NCBI RefSeq assembly: GCF_036013745.1
Contig: NZ_CP107880.1
Coordinates: forward strand, 2,542,001-2,606,000
Length of the DNA stretch: 64,000 nt
Reading direction: 5' to 3'
DNA from: Streptomyces sp. NBC_00483
GTDB lineage: Bacteria; Actinomycetota; Actinomycetes; Streptomycetales; Streptomycetaceae
Shown: piece by piece, positions 15,658 to 24,013 of the stretch
How the letters are laid out: each line of letters begins with the position of its first letter
How positions within the stretch are numbered: the first letter of the stretch is position 1
Notes under the pieces: model-generated
Seen by the model: only the letters and a program-made list of their open reading frames with translations
What the model was told of the DNA's origin: nothing
The model's database searches: none
Translations under genes and position numbers: made by a program

Positions 15658-16623
15658 GTGATCGAGCTCGAGGGGGTTCCCGAGCTGGTCGACCCGGTCA
15701 TGGTGGCCGCGTTCGAGGGCTGGAACGATGCCGGCGACGCCGCCTCCACCGCGGTCGCGCATCTCGACAAGGAGTGGAAGGGCGAGGTGTTCGCGGCGCT
15801 GGACGCCGAGGACTACTACGACTTCCAGGTCAACCGCCCGACCGTGTTCGTCGACGCCGGCGTGCGAAAGATCACATGGCCGACGACGCGGCTCTCGGTG
15901 ATCCGTATCGGCGGGGACAAGCCGCGCGACCTGGTTTTGGTCCGGGGCATCGAGCCGTCCATGCGCTGGCGCTCGTTCTGCAACGAGCTGCTCGGCTTCG
16001 CGCACGAGCTGGGCGTCGAACTCGTCGTCGTCCTCGGCGCGCTGCTCGGCGACACCCCGCACACCAGGCCCGTTCCGGTCAGCGGTGTCACGTCGGACGC
16101 GGACCTGGCCTCGCGGATGAACCTGGAGGAGACCAAGTACGAGGGTCCGACGGGCATCGTCGGCATCCTCCAGGAGGCCTGCACGCACGCGGGCGTTCCC
16201 GCGGTCTCGCTGTGGGCGGCCGTTCCGCACTACGTGTCGCAGCCGCCGAACCCGAAGGCGACGCTGGCCCTCCTGAACCGTCTGGAGGACCTGATCGACC
16301 TGCGCATCCCGCTGGGCGACCTGGCCGAGGACGCGCGGGCCTGGCAGTTGGGCGTGGACCAGCTGGCGGCCGAGGACAGCGAGGTCGCCGAGTACGTGCA
16401 GTCCCTTGAGGAGGCCCGCGACACCGCGGAGCTGCCCGAGGCCTCCGGCGAGGCCATCGCCCGCGAGTTCGAGCGCTACTTGCAGCGCCGCGATCCGGAC
16501 GCCGGTCCTGGCGGTCACGCGACGGACGGCGGCGACGGCTCCTCGCACCTGCGCGACAACCCGAGCGGCCGGACCAGGCCGCCGAAGCCGCCGCGCCCGG
16601 AGGGCGACGACGGCGACGAGTAG
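15658..16623 (+). CDS. PAC2-family protein
   Basis: The 321-residue protein belongs to the PAC2 family, named after a eukaryotic proteasome assembly chaperone. Landmarks are AAFEGWNDAGDAAS at the N terminus, VRGIEPSMRW, and VVVLGALLGDTPHTRPV; the last 60 residues are a charged, Pro/Gly-rich tail that looks disordered. Its function in actinobacteria is not established; a chaperone-like role is only suggested by the family. GTG at 15658 follows GGAAGGAGG. From memory it neighbours mshC in other Streptomyces, whereas here two extra genes separate them. A strong hairpin follows at 16642. Confidence 0.88.
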   Translation: MIELEGVPELVDPVMVAAFEGWNDAGDAASTAVAHLDKEWKGEVFAALDAEDYYDFQVNRPTVFVDAGVRKITWPTTRLSVIRIGGDKPRDLVLVRGIEPSMRWRSFCNELLGFAHELGVELVVVLGALLGDTPHTRPVPVSGVTSDADLASRMNLEETKYEGPTGIVGILQEACTHAGVPAVSLWAAVPHYVSQPPNPKATLALLNRLEDLIDLRIPLGDLAEDARAWQLGVDQLAAEDSEVAEYVQSLEEARDTAELPEASGEAIAREFERYLQRRDPDAGPGGHATDGGDGSSHLRDNPSGRTRPPKPPRPEGDDGDE

Positions 16624-16641
16624 CCGCAGCACGAAGTGACC

Positions 16642-16672
16642 GGAGGGCGGGGCGCCGAGCGCCCCGCCCTCC
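16642..16672 (+). terminator. hairpin terminator after the PAC2-family gene
   Basis: A 14-base-pair GC stem (GGAGGGCGGGGCGC with its complement) with a CGA loop lies 18 bases after the TAG of the PAC2 gene. No T-run follows, as usual in Streptomyces. Confidence 0.85.
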
Positions 16673-16777
16673 GTCGTGCCCGCACCCGCACCCGCGCCCG
16701 CGCCCCGAATCTGGCCGGTTTGCGGCGTGACAGTTGTTTCCGGCCGAATTGATGGCAGTTGCAGGGGGTTCCCCATT

Positions 16778-16800
16778 CAACTTGTTTTCAAACGCAGTTG
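16778..16800. promoter_or_regulatory. AT-richer palindrome upstream of the S8 protease gene
   Basis: CAACT...AGTTG arms enclose GTTT-TC-AAAC, giving a nested inverted repeat in an otherwise gene-free 250-base stretch between the PAC2 terminator and the protease. It lies about 120 bases upstream of the protease start and could be an operator. No matching second site was seen. Confidence 0.4.
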
Positions 16801-16921
16801 GTCGGCAGGGGGGTGGACGGGCGGGCGTCGGCGTAGCAGGGTGAGCCCCGACAAGCCGCAAGGAAACACACGGCACAAGCAGACCCGTACGACCTGATGT
16901 GGCGAGGGGAGCTGTGGACCG

Positions 16922-18664
16922 ATGACCGACCAGCACGCAAGCCCGGCGCAGGGGCCGGGAGCGGCCGGGCCGGGGCCGGAGGGATCCGGTTTCACCTATC
17001 GCGGGGCGGAAGAGGAACTGATCGTTGTGGCGCGCCCGGAGGCCCGCCTGCGCGTTCAGACCGACGGTGTGCGCTCCGCGGCGGGCGCCGACGTATCGGC
17101 GCTGAACATGTTCCTCGGAGACGAACAACTCGCTCTTGAACCGCTGTTCGGCAGCGAGGAGCGGGTACAGGAAGTCGGCGAGGCACCCGCGGCCGACGTA
17201 CCGGACCTGGCGCTGTTCTACCGGGTGCGCGGCGGGGCCGAGCGGGCGCAGGAGCTGCGGTCGCGGATCGCGGCGCTCCCGGAGATCGACACGGCGTACG
17301 TGAAGCCCGGCGCGGTGCCGGCGGCGCGCGCGTCGTCCCCGGAGAACTTCGACGAGGCGCGGCGGCAGAAGGAGAAGACGGCCGCGACGCCCGACTACAC
17401 GGGCCGCCAGGGCTACTTGGGCCCCGCGCCCGCCGGCATCGACGCGCAGTGGGCGTGGCGGCGGCTCGGCGGCAGCGGCGAGGGCGTCACCGTCATCGAT
17501 GTCGAGGGCGCCTGGCAGTTGGGGCACGAGGACCTGTCGGCGAAGCTCGCCGGCATCGTGGTCGGCACGCCGATCTCGGACGTGGCCTGGCGCAATCACG
17601 GCACCGCGGTCCTCGGCGTGATCGGCGGCGACCGCAACGATCGCGGCATCACCGGCATCGTGCCGGAGGCCGTGACGGCGGCCGCGTCCTTCCAGGGCGT
17701 GGGCACGGCGGCGGCGATCCACGCGGCGGCCGACCGGCTGAGCCCCGGCGACGTCATCCTCATCGAACTGCACCGCCCGGGGCCGCGGTTCGACTTCGAA
17801 CCGCGAGACGACCAGCGCGGCTACATCGCCCTGGAGTGGTGGCCCGACGACTTCGCGGCCATCAAGTACGCGACGGCGAAGGGCATCGTGGTCGTGGGCG
17901 CGGCGGGCAACGGGTCCGAGTCCCTCGACGACGCCGTGTACGAGCGGCGGCCCGACGAGTTCCCGACGTGGTGGCACAACCCGTTCAACCCGTCGAACCG
18001 CTCCTCGGACGCGGTCCTCGTCGGCGCGGGCGCCCCGCCACCCGGCACCCACGGCCGCGACCACGGCCCGGACCGCTCGCGCCTCTCGTTCTCCAACTAC
18101 GGCGCCCGCGTGGACGCCCAGGGCTGGGGCCGCGAGGTCACCACCACCGGTGGCTCCTGGAACAAGCCCGGCGATCTTCAGGGCGGCACCGAGGAGATCG
18201 CCTGGTACACCGACACCTTCTCAGGCACCTCGTCCGCCTCCCCGGTGGTCGTCGGCGCGCTGACCGCCCTCCAAGGAATGCTCAAGGCAGGCGGTCAGCG
18301 CCCGATGATCTCGCAGCGGGCGCGCGAGGTACTCCGGGCGACCGGCTCACCACAGCAGGACGCCCCCGGCCGGCCCGCTTCGCAGCGGATCGGCAACCGG
18401 CCCGACATCAAGGGAGCGGTCACCAACCTGCTTCCCTCGACGGTCGGTTCGGGCCAGGCCGAGCGGTACTGGGACGAGCTGATCCCGTATCCGCCCGAAC
18501 TCCCGCCCCGGCTACGCCTGTTCGTGGCGGGCTCCTGGCGCAATCTGAACAATCCGTCCCCCGAGACCCGCCAGGCGGTGCACACCGCCTTCGCAGGGGG
18601 ACGGCCCGACGTACGTGTGTGGTTCTCGGACGACGAGGTCGTCGGCCTGGTCGTCACGGGCTGA
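16922..18664 (+). CDS. subtilisin-like serine protease (S8) with an extra C-terminal domain
   Basis: The 580-residue protein has a hydrophilic N-terminal region (residues 1-165) without signal peptide or membrane segment, then an S8 catalytic domain with Asp193 (VIDVEGAW), His226 (NHGTAVLG) and Ser437 (GTSSASP), and the oxyanion Asn in AAGNGS. After about residue 520 comes a small domain ending LFVAGSWRNLNNPSPETR and a hydrophobic beta-like end. Secreted subtilases normally start with a signal and prodomain, so this looks intracellular. The next gene, 40 bases downstream, encodes a Gln-rich protein whose C terminus resembles this small domain, suggesting protease and partner or substrate. ATG at 16922 was chosen, with GAGGGGAG upstream. 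Confidence 0.88.
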   Translation: MTDQHASPAQGPGAAGPGPEGSGFTYRGAEEELIVVARPEARLRVQTDGVRSAAGADVSALNMFLGDEQLALEPLFGSEERVQEVGEAPAADVPDLALFYRVRGGAERAQELRSRIAALPEIDTAYVKPGAVPAARASSPENFDEARRQKEKTAATPDYTGRQGYLGPAPAGIDAQWAWRRLGGSGEGVTVIDVEGAWQLGHEDLSAKLAGIVVGTPISDVAWRNHGTAVLGVIGGDRNDRGITGIVPEAVTAAASFQGVGTAAAIHAAADRLSPGDVILIELHRPGPRFDFEPRDDQRGYIALEWWPDDFAAIKYATAKGIVVVGAAGNGSESLDDAVYERRPDEFPTWWHNPFNPSNRSSDAVLVGAGAPPPGTHGRDHGPDRSRLSFSNYGARVDAQGWGREVTTTGGSWNKPGDLQGGTEEIAWYTDTFSGTSSASPVVVGALTALQGMLKAGGQRPMISQRAREVLRATGSPQQDAPGRPASQRIGNRPDIKGAVTNLLPSTVGSGQAERYWDELIPYPPELPPRLRLFVAGSWRNLNNPSPETRQAVHTAFAGGRPDVRVWFSDDEVVGLVVTG

Positions 18665-18704
18665 GAGGCAACGCAACCAACCATTGATGGAAGGTGGCAC
18701 CCGC

Positions 18705-19349
18705 ATGAGCATCACCCCCCAAATGGGCCAGCAGGGTCAGCAGTTCCCGAGCACCTCGCCCTACCAGCAGCAACAGCACGGCATGGGCCAGCAGTCGTAC
18801 GGTCAGCAGCAGCCGGGCATGAGCGGTCAGGGCCAGGGTGGTCAGGGCCAGGAGCAGCTCGTCCAGCAGCTCCAGCAGCAGCTCCAGCAGCTCGGCCAGC
18901 AGCAGCCGTACCAGCAACTGCTCCAGCAGCTCGGCGGGCAGCAGCAACAGCAGCCCTTCGGCCAGCAGATGCAGCAGGGCCAGCAGCAGTACGGGCAACA
19001 GCAGTACGGTCAGCAGCAGGACCAGCAGGCACAGCAGATCGAGCAGCAGGTGCAACAGCATCTGCAGCAGGTCCAGCAGGCCGCGCACCAGCAGGCCCAG
19101 CAGCAGATCGAGCAGCAGGCACTCGCCTCCGGCGTGGCGAACGGCTACATCGACATCGTGCAGCCGCTCCCGGGTCAGCCGCGGCAGATCTTCCTGCGCA
19201 TCAACAACCAGTTCCGGGTCCTCAACAACCCGACCCCGCAGGCCCACGACGAGGTCCAGGAGGCCTTCGCGTTCGGCCACCAGGTCGTCGGCATCTGGGA
19301 CACGGGCACGCCGCTCGTCCTGCGCAGCGTGCGCGTCCAGCGCATCTGA
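18705..19349 (+). CDS. extremely glutamine-rich protein sharing a C-terminal domain with the adjacent protease
   Basis: The 214-residue protein has two parts. Residues about 6-140 are low-complexity, dominated by Gln with Gly, Tyr, Leu and Ser (repeats such as QQYGQQQ and heptad-like LQQQLQQL), resembling prion-like or coiled-coil sequences. Residues about 150-214 form an ordered-looking domain containing RVLNNPTPQAHDEVQEAF, which aligns with WRNLNNPSPETRQAVHTAF at the end of the upstream S8 protease. No signal peptide is visible. The CAG-rich DNA is unusual for this genome. ATG at 18705 follows GGAAGG; function is unknown, and a substrate, regulator or scaffold of the protease is plausible. 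Confidence 0.8.
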   Translation: MSITPQMGQQGQQFPSTSPYQQQQHGMGQQSYGQQQPGMSGQGQGGQGQEQLVQQLQQQLQQLGQQQPYQQLLQQLGGQQQQQPFGQQMQQGQQQYGQQQYGQQQDQQAQQIEQQVQQHLQQVQQAAHQQAQQQIEQQALASGVANGYIDIVQPLPGQPRQIFLRINNQFRVLNNPTPQAHDEVQEAFAFGHQVVGIWDTGTPLVLRSVRVQRI

Positions 19350-19377
19350 CGGGAAGGTGAAAGGCACACACGAAAAG

Positions 19378-19407
19378 GGGCGCCTCCCCGTGCACAGGGA
19401 GGCGCCC
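19378..19407. terminator. bidirectional hairpin between the Gln-rich gene and mshC
   Basis: GGGCGCCTCCC pairs with GGGAGGCGCCC around an 8-base loop, between the convergent ends of the Gln-rich gene (19349) and mshC (19430). It can terminate both. Confidence 0.88.
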
Positions 19408-19429
19408 TCTTGGTTGTTGTCGGGTGGGA

Positions 19430-20659
19430 CTACAGCGCCACGCCCAGCAGGGCGTCCACGGCACGCGATACGACGCCGGGGGCGCCCTCGTCCGTGCCAC
19501 CACCGGCCGCCTGGGCCTCGGCCCAGCGGTCGACGGCGATCAGCGCGGTGGGTGCGTCCAGGTCGTCGGCGAGCGCCTCGCGGATCTCCTCGACGAGCGC
19601 CTCGGCGGACGGGCCGTCGGGGCGGGAGACGGCGGCGCGCCAGCGGTCGAGACGGGCCACCGCGTCGGCGAGCACCTGGTCCGTCCACTCCCAGTCGGAG
19701 CGGTAGTGGTGGTCGAGGAGCGCGAGCCGGATGGCGGCGGGGTCGACACCCTCGCGGCGCAGCGCGGAGACGAACACCAGGTTGCCCTTGGACTTGGACA
19801 TCTTCTCGCCGTCGAGCGCGACCATGCCGGCGTGCACGTACGCCTTGGCCATCGGGAACTCGCCGGTGAGCGCCTGGGCGTGCGAGGCACCCATCTCGTG
19901 GTGCGGGAAGGCCAGGTCGGAGCCGCCGCCCTGGACGTCGAAGCCCATGCCAAGGTGGTCGAGGGCGATGGCGACACACTCGATGTGCCAGCCGGGGCGC
20001 CCCTGGCCGAGCGAGCCGCCGTCCCAGCTGGGCTCGCCCTCGCGGGCGGCCATCCACAGCATCGGGTCGAGCGGGTTCTTCTTGCCCGGACGGTCCGGGT
20101 CGCCCCCGCGCTCGGCGGAGAGCAGCCGCATCGCTGCGGCGTCGAGGTTCGAGACGGACCCGAAGTGCGGGTCGGCGTCCACGGAGAAGTAGGTGTCGCC
20201 CTCGAGCTCGTAGGCGGCACCGGAGTCACGCAGTCGTTCGACGAGCGGCACGATGCCGGGTATCGCCTCGACGGCGCCTATGTAGTGCTGCGGCGGCAGC
20301 ATCCGCAGGGCGGTCATGTCCTCACGGAAGAGGGCGGTCTCGCGCTCGGCGAGGCCGTCCCACTCGATGCCGTCACGCACGGCCCGCTCCAGCAGAGGAT
20401 CGTCGACGTCCGTCACGTTCTGGACGTAGTGAACCTGCCGCTTGGTGTCGAGCCACACGCGCTGCACGAGGTCGAACGCGTTGTAGGTCGCCGCGTGACC
20501 CATGTGGGTCGCGTCGTACGGCGTGATGCCGCAGACGTAGATACGGGCGACGGGACCGGGGTCAAGGGTGACGAGCCCACCGGTCGCGGTGTCGTGGATC
20601 CGGAGGTCGCGGCCCTTGCCGGGCAGGGCGGGGACCTCAGAAGCGGGCCAGGCATGCAT
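19430..20659 (-). CDS. mshC: cysteine:GlcN-Ins ligase MshC (mycothiol biosynthesis)
   Basis: MshC joins L-cysteine to 1-D-myo-inosityl-2-amino-2-deoxy-glucopyranoside with ATP, the third step of mycothiol synthesis. It is a 409-residue relative of cysteinyl-tRNA synthetase, with the Zn ligand Cys43 ([14 protein letters not shown]), the HIGH-type motif HMGH at 52-55 and KMSKSKGN near residue 285; no tRNA anticodon domain follows. The start at 20659 begins [16 protein letters not shown] as in other actinomycetes; the longer open frame to 20740 has no family support. It is the last gene of a minus-strand group with the SCO1664-type, DUF3090 and phosphomutase genes. Confidence 0.96.
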   Translation of the reverse strand: MHAWPASEVPALPGKGRDLRIHDTATGGLVTLDPGPVARIYVCGITPYDATHMGHAATYNAFDLVQRVWLDTKRQVHYVQNVTDVDDPLLERAVRDGIEWDGLAERETALFREDMTALRMLPPQHYIGAVEAIPGIVPLVERLRDSGAAYELEGDTYFSVDADPHFGSVSNLDAAAMRLLSAERGGDPDRPGKKNPLDPMLWMAAREGEPSWDGGSLGQGRPGWHIECVAIALDHLGMGFDVQGGGSDLAFPHHEMGASHAQALTGEFPMAKAYVHAGMVALDGEKMSKSKGNLVFVSALRREGVDPAAIRLALLDHHYRSDWEWTDQVLADAVARLDRWRAAVSRPDGPSAEALVEEIREALADDLDAPTALIAVDRWAEAQAAGGGTDEGAPGVVSRAVDALLGVAL

Positions 20660-20766
20660 GCATCGAGCGTAACCGGACGCTGCTTCCACATACGAACCGG
20701 ACCAGGCGTAATGGCCGAACTCGCCCTCTTGCGTGATCATGCCGGGCGCGCTAGGAGCGGCGATTT

Positions 20767-21597
20767 TCAGACGGGCGGCCAGGGAATCGCGGGCCAGTCC
20801 CCGCCCGGCTCCCGGTGCCGACCGGTCTTGAGGAGGTCCGCGACCCGCTCCCGTACGGCTTCCAGCTCGGCCGGCGTGATCAGCTCACCGAGCCGCTCAG
20901 CGAGCCGCTCGCCCGCCCCCAAGGACGCCCGCAGCGCCTCCAGGGCCCCGGTCGCCTCCTCGGTCAGCGGCTCCCCCGCCCAGCCCCACAGCAGCGTGCG
21001 CAGCTTGTCCTCGGCGTTGAACGTCACACCGTGATCGATGCCGAACAGGTGGCCTTCGGCGTCGACGAGCAGATGCCCGCCCTTGCGGTCACCGTTGTTG
21101 ATCACCGCGTCGAGCACCGAGAGCCGCCGCAGACGGGTGTCGTCGGCGTGCACCAGCAGCGCCGTGCGGCCCTCTCCGACCTCGGCGAACCCGATGGCCT
21201 TCCAGCCCTCCCCCGGCTCCTCACCGTCGACGAGGGCGAGCAGCCCGTCGCCCTCGTCCACCTCTTCCGGGGTGTCGATCCACAGCTGGACCATGCCCTC
21301 GCCGTACGGCCCGTCGCGCAGCACCGTCGGCGGCACGAGGCCCCAGCCGAGCGCCTCGGAGACCTCGTACGCGGCGACCTCGCGCCGCGCCAGGTTCCCG
21401 TCGGGGAAGTCCCACAGCGGGCGCTCGCCGCGTACCGGCTTGTAGACGCAGGTGGCCTCGCGGCCCTCGTGGGTGACGGTGCACACCAGCACCGCGTTCG
21501 ACGCCTCGCGGATCTGTCCCTCGACGTTCAGCTCACCGAAGGTGAGCAGGTCCCGGTCGCTCACGCGTCCCGCCGGTATCCGTTCTGGCGCGGACAT
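20767..21597 (-). CDS. SCO1664-family conserved protein
   Basis: The 276-residue protein belongs to the actinobacterial SCO1664 family, which has a kinase-like appearance: [17 protein letters not shown] with a possible nucleotide-site Lys, [13 protein letters not shown] and IDHGVTFN resemble the catalytic and metal loops of phosphatidylinositol-kinase-like proteins. No biochemical function is established. The ATG at 21597 lies 37 bases inside the 3' end of the DUF3090 gene, so both are co-translated; mshC follows after 107 bases. Constant association with mshC hints at thiol or redox metabolism, which is inference. Confidence 0.85.
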   Translation of the reverse strand: MSAPERIPAGRVSDRDLLTFGELNVEGQIREASNAVLVCTVTHEGREATCVYKPVRGERPLWDFPDGNLARREVAAYEVSEALGWGLVPPTVLRDGPYGEGMVQLWIDTPEEVDEGDGLLALVDGEEPGEGWKAIGFAEVGEGRTALLVHADDTRLRRLSVLDAVINNGDRKGGHLLVDAEGHLFGIDHGVTFNAEDKLRTLLWGWAGEPLTEEATGALEALRASLGAGERLAERLGELITPAELEAVRERVADLLKTGRHREPGGDWPAIPWPPV

Positions 21598-22151
21598 ACG
21601 TGTCCCTCCGGGTCGAGCGGCAGGCTGCACAGCGGGCACGGCGGGCGGCCCGCGTTCACGACGTCCAGGGCCCGCTTGGCGAAGGCGCGGGCCTGGTTCC
21701 CTGTGAGGCGGACGCGGAGCATCGGCGGGCCGTTCTCCTCGTCCTGGAGAAGCTGCTCCTCGGCCTCCGCCAGGTCCTCCTCGGACTCGGCGTCCAGCTC
21801 GACGAGGGCCTGCGCCTCGACGATCATGCGCTGTTCGTCGCCGTCCCACGCGAGCGCCATCGTGCCGACGCGGAACTCCTCCTCAACGGGCGCCTCCAGC
21901 GGCGCGGTGTCGGAGATCTCGCTGGGGGCCACGGCGGGCACCGGGGCGTTGCCCCCGGTGCGCCGCACGACCTCGTCGAGCAGTTCGTCCATGCGCTCGG
22001 CGAGCGCGGCCACCTGGGTCTTCTCCAGGGCCACGCTGGTGACCCGGGGTCCTGCCGTGGCCTGCAGAAAGAAGGTTCGGCGCCCGGGGAGCCCGACCGT
22101 ACCGGCCACAAACCGCTCCGGAGGGTCGTAGAGGAACACCTGACGGGACAC
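21561..22151 (-). CDS. DUF3090-family conserved protein
   Basis: The 196-residue protein starts MSRQVFLYDPPERFVAGTVG, characteristic of DUF3090. It has a central acidic segment (about residues 120-140) and a C-terminal zinc-ribbon-like CPLC...C motif ([18 protein letters not shown]), unusual for an otherwise enzyme-like small protein. The function is unknown. It overlaps the SCO1664-type gene by 37 bases and follows the phosphomutase-like gene, forming the conserved actinobacterial trio beside mshC. Confidence 0.87.
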   Translation of the reverse strand: MSRQVFLYDPPERFVAGTVGLPGRRTFFLQATAGPRVTSVALEKTQVAALAERMDELLDEVVRRTGGNAPVPAVAPSEISDTAPLEAPVEEEFRVGTMALAWDGDEQRMIVEAQALVELDAESEEDLAEAEEQLLQDEENGPPMLRVRLTGNQARAFAKRALDVVNAGRPPCPLCSLPLDPEGHVCPRQNGYRRDA

Positions 22152-22250
22152 GTCCTGATCTCCATGGGATCGAAATCGACTGGCTGGAACCGGTCAGGGC
22201 CGACCGGGTCGACCGTGCTGACGGCTGCTTCACCCTACTGCGGCCGACGA

Positions 22251-22937
22251 TCACGGTGCGCCCGCGCCGCCCCCGACCGGTGCGTCCGGCTCCCCCGGCT
22301 CCTCGCGCGGTGCCAGGGACGCGAAGTCCCCGGTGTCTCCGAGGCGTACGAGAAAGGGGCGCAGCCGTGTGTAACGGATCGCCGTGATGGAACACGGCTC
22401 TACGGAGATGCGCTGAAAGAGGTCCAGATGCAGCCCGATGGCGTCCGCGACAAGGGACTTGATGATGTCGCCGTGCGAACACATCACATAGGCGGCGTCC
22501 TCGCCGTGCTCGCGCTCCACGCGCGCGTTCCACTCACGTACCGCCTCAGCGGCCCGGTGCTGCATCTGCCGCATCGACTCCCCGCCGGGGAACGCGGCGG
22601 CCGTCGGGTGCTGCTGCACGACCTGCATCAGCGGCTCGTCGGACAGCTCGGCGAGCTTGCGGCCGGACCAGTCCCCGTAGTCGCACTCGCCGATGCGGTC
22701 CTCGGTGCGCAGGGTCAGTTCCGGCCGCGCGGCGAGCAGCGGCGCGACGGTCTCCCGGCAGCGCTGCAGCGGGCTGGCGACGATCTCGGCGAGGGGCAGG
22801 TCCGCAAGCCGCTCGGGCAGCCGCGCGGCCTGCGCGGCGCCGCGCTCGTCGAGCGCCACACCGGGCGTCCACCCGGCGAGCACTCCCGCGGTATTGGCGG
22901 TGGAACGTCCGTGCCGGACAAGGATCAGCGTGGGCAT
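22251..22937 (-). CDS. histidine phosphatase / putative phosphomutase (MSMEG_4193 family)
   Basis: The 228-residue protein has the phosphoglycerate-mutase superfamily signature LVRHGRST at residues 5-12, the acid residue in GECDYGDWSG, and the second catalytic His in CSHGDIIK. It belongs to the small MSMEG_4193-type branch found next to the SCO1664 and DUF3090 families. It should hydrolyse or transfer a phosphate through a phosphohistidine; the substrate is unknown. MPTLILVRHG at 22937 was taken as the start. The last 20 residues are a Pro/Gly-rich tail. Confidence 0.87.
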   Translation of the reverse strand: MPTLILVRHGRSTANTAGVLAGWTPGVALDERGAAQAARLPERLADLPLAEIVASPLQRCRETVAPLLAARPELTLRTEDRIGECDYGDWSGRKLAELSDEPLMQVVQQHPTAAAFPGGESMRQMQHRAAEAVREWNARVEREHGEDAAYVMCSHGDIIKSLVADAIGLHLDLFQRISVEPCSITAIRYTRLRPFLVRLGDTGDFASLAPREEPGEPDAPVGGGAGAP

Positions 22938-22999
22938 GTGCCCCACCCTAGGCATACGACGACGTGCGGCAGTGCCGGGTACTGGGAAGAATTCACTTC

Positions 23000-24001
23000 G
23001 TGATCGTCGACTGCGCCATCTACCGGGACGGGCGTCGCACGGAGCGGCCCGCCGACTTCTCCGACGCCCTCGACGAGGCGCGCTCGACGGGCGACGCGTT
23101 CGTGTGGATCGGGCTGCACGAGGCGACCGAGGACGAGTTCGACCGGGTCAGCCAGGAGTTCGGCCTCCACCCGCTGGCCGTGGAGGACGCCCTGAAGGCG
23201 CACCAGCGGCCCAAGCTGGAGATCTACGACGACTCCCTGTTCGTGGTCCTCAAGCCGGTCGTGTACGAGCCGAAGAGCGACAAGGTGTCCTCGGGCGAGC
23301 TGATGCTGTTCCTGGGCGACTCGTTCGTGGTGACCGTGCGGCACGGCGAGGGCGCGCCCCTGAAGGCCGTACGACAGCGTCTTGAGGCCGAGCCGGAGTT
23401 CCTCAAGCAGGGGCCGACGGCGGTCCTGTACTCGGTCGCGGACGCCACGGTGGACCACTACCTGGAGGTCGCGGCCGAGCTGCAGACCGACCTGGAGGAG
23501 CTGGAGACGGAGGTCTTCTCCCCGCAGGGCGGCGGCACCCGTGACACCGCCGAGCGGATCTACACGTTCAAGCGCCAGATCCTCGAATTCCGGCGCGCGA
23601 CCGGGCCGTTGACGGTGCCGCTGGACCGGCTCGCCGGGGTCGGACCGTGGGGCCTCGCCGCCGTGCCGTTCGTGCACGAGGAGGCGCGGCCGTTCTTCCG
23701 CGACGTGAACGACCACCTGACGCGGGTCAACGAGTCCGTGGACGGCCTGGACCGCCTCGTGTCGGACATCCTGTCCGCGCACCTGGCGCAGATGAGCGTG
23801 CGGCAGAACGACGACATGCGGAAGATCTCCGCGTGGGCGGCGATGGCCGCGGTGCCCACGATGATCGCGGGCGTCTACGGCATGAACTTCGACCACATGC
23901 CGGAACTGCACTGGGTGTGGGCGTACCCGGCGGTGATCGCACTGATGGCCGGCCTGGAACTCCTGCTGTTCCGCACGTTCAAGCGCCGCGGGTGGCTCTG
24001 A
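23000..24001 (+). CDS. corA: CorA-family magnesium/cobalt transporter
   Basis: The 333-residue protein has the CorA plan: a long acidic cytoplasmic domain (residues 1-270), the pore signature YGMNF after the first membrane helix, then a second helix and a basic end (FKRRGWL). It forms a homopentameric Mg2+/Co2+ channel in the membrane. GTG at 23000 starts VIVDCAIYRDGRR like relatives; an upstream ATG at 22964 is possible but lacks a clear site. It is divergent from the phosphomutase gene with a 62-base gap. Confidence 0.92.
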   Translation: MIVDCAIYRDGRRTERPADFSDALDEARSTGDAFVWIGLHEATEDEFDRVSQEFGLHPLAVEDALKAHQRPKLEIYDDSLFVVLKPVVYEPKSDKVSSGELMLFLGDSFVVTVRHGEGAPLKAVRQRLEAEPEFLKQGPTAVLYSVADATVDHYLEVAAELQTDLEELETEVFSPQGGGTRDTAERIYTFKRQILEFRRATGPLTVPLDRLAGVGPWGLAAVPFVHEEARPFFRDVNDHLTRVNESVDGLDRLVSDILSAHLAQMSVRQNDDMRKISAWAAMAAVPTMIAGVYGMNFDHMPELHWVWAYPAVIALMAGLELLLFRTFKRRGWL

Positions 24002-24013
24002 AGCGGCTCGGGC

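Noticed and set aside
15317..16409. Readthrough of the MFS frame past the terminator
   Set aside because: After the frameshift the translation is Arg/Gly/Pro-rich nonsense overlapping the PAC2 gene in another frame.
1420..16800. Relation between GTTTTCAACG at 1420 and GTTTTCAAAC at 16783 as one operator
   Set aside because: Too short and AT-biased; the flanking arms differ.
18838..19130. CAG-rich repeats considered as CRISPR or minisatellite
   Set aside because: Units are not equal in length and there are no spacers; they are in-frame Gln codons of a coding sequence.
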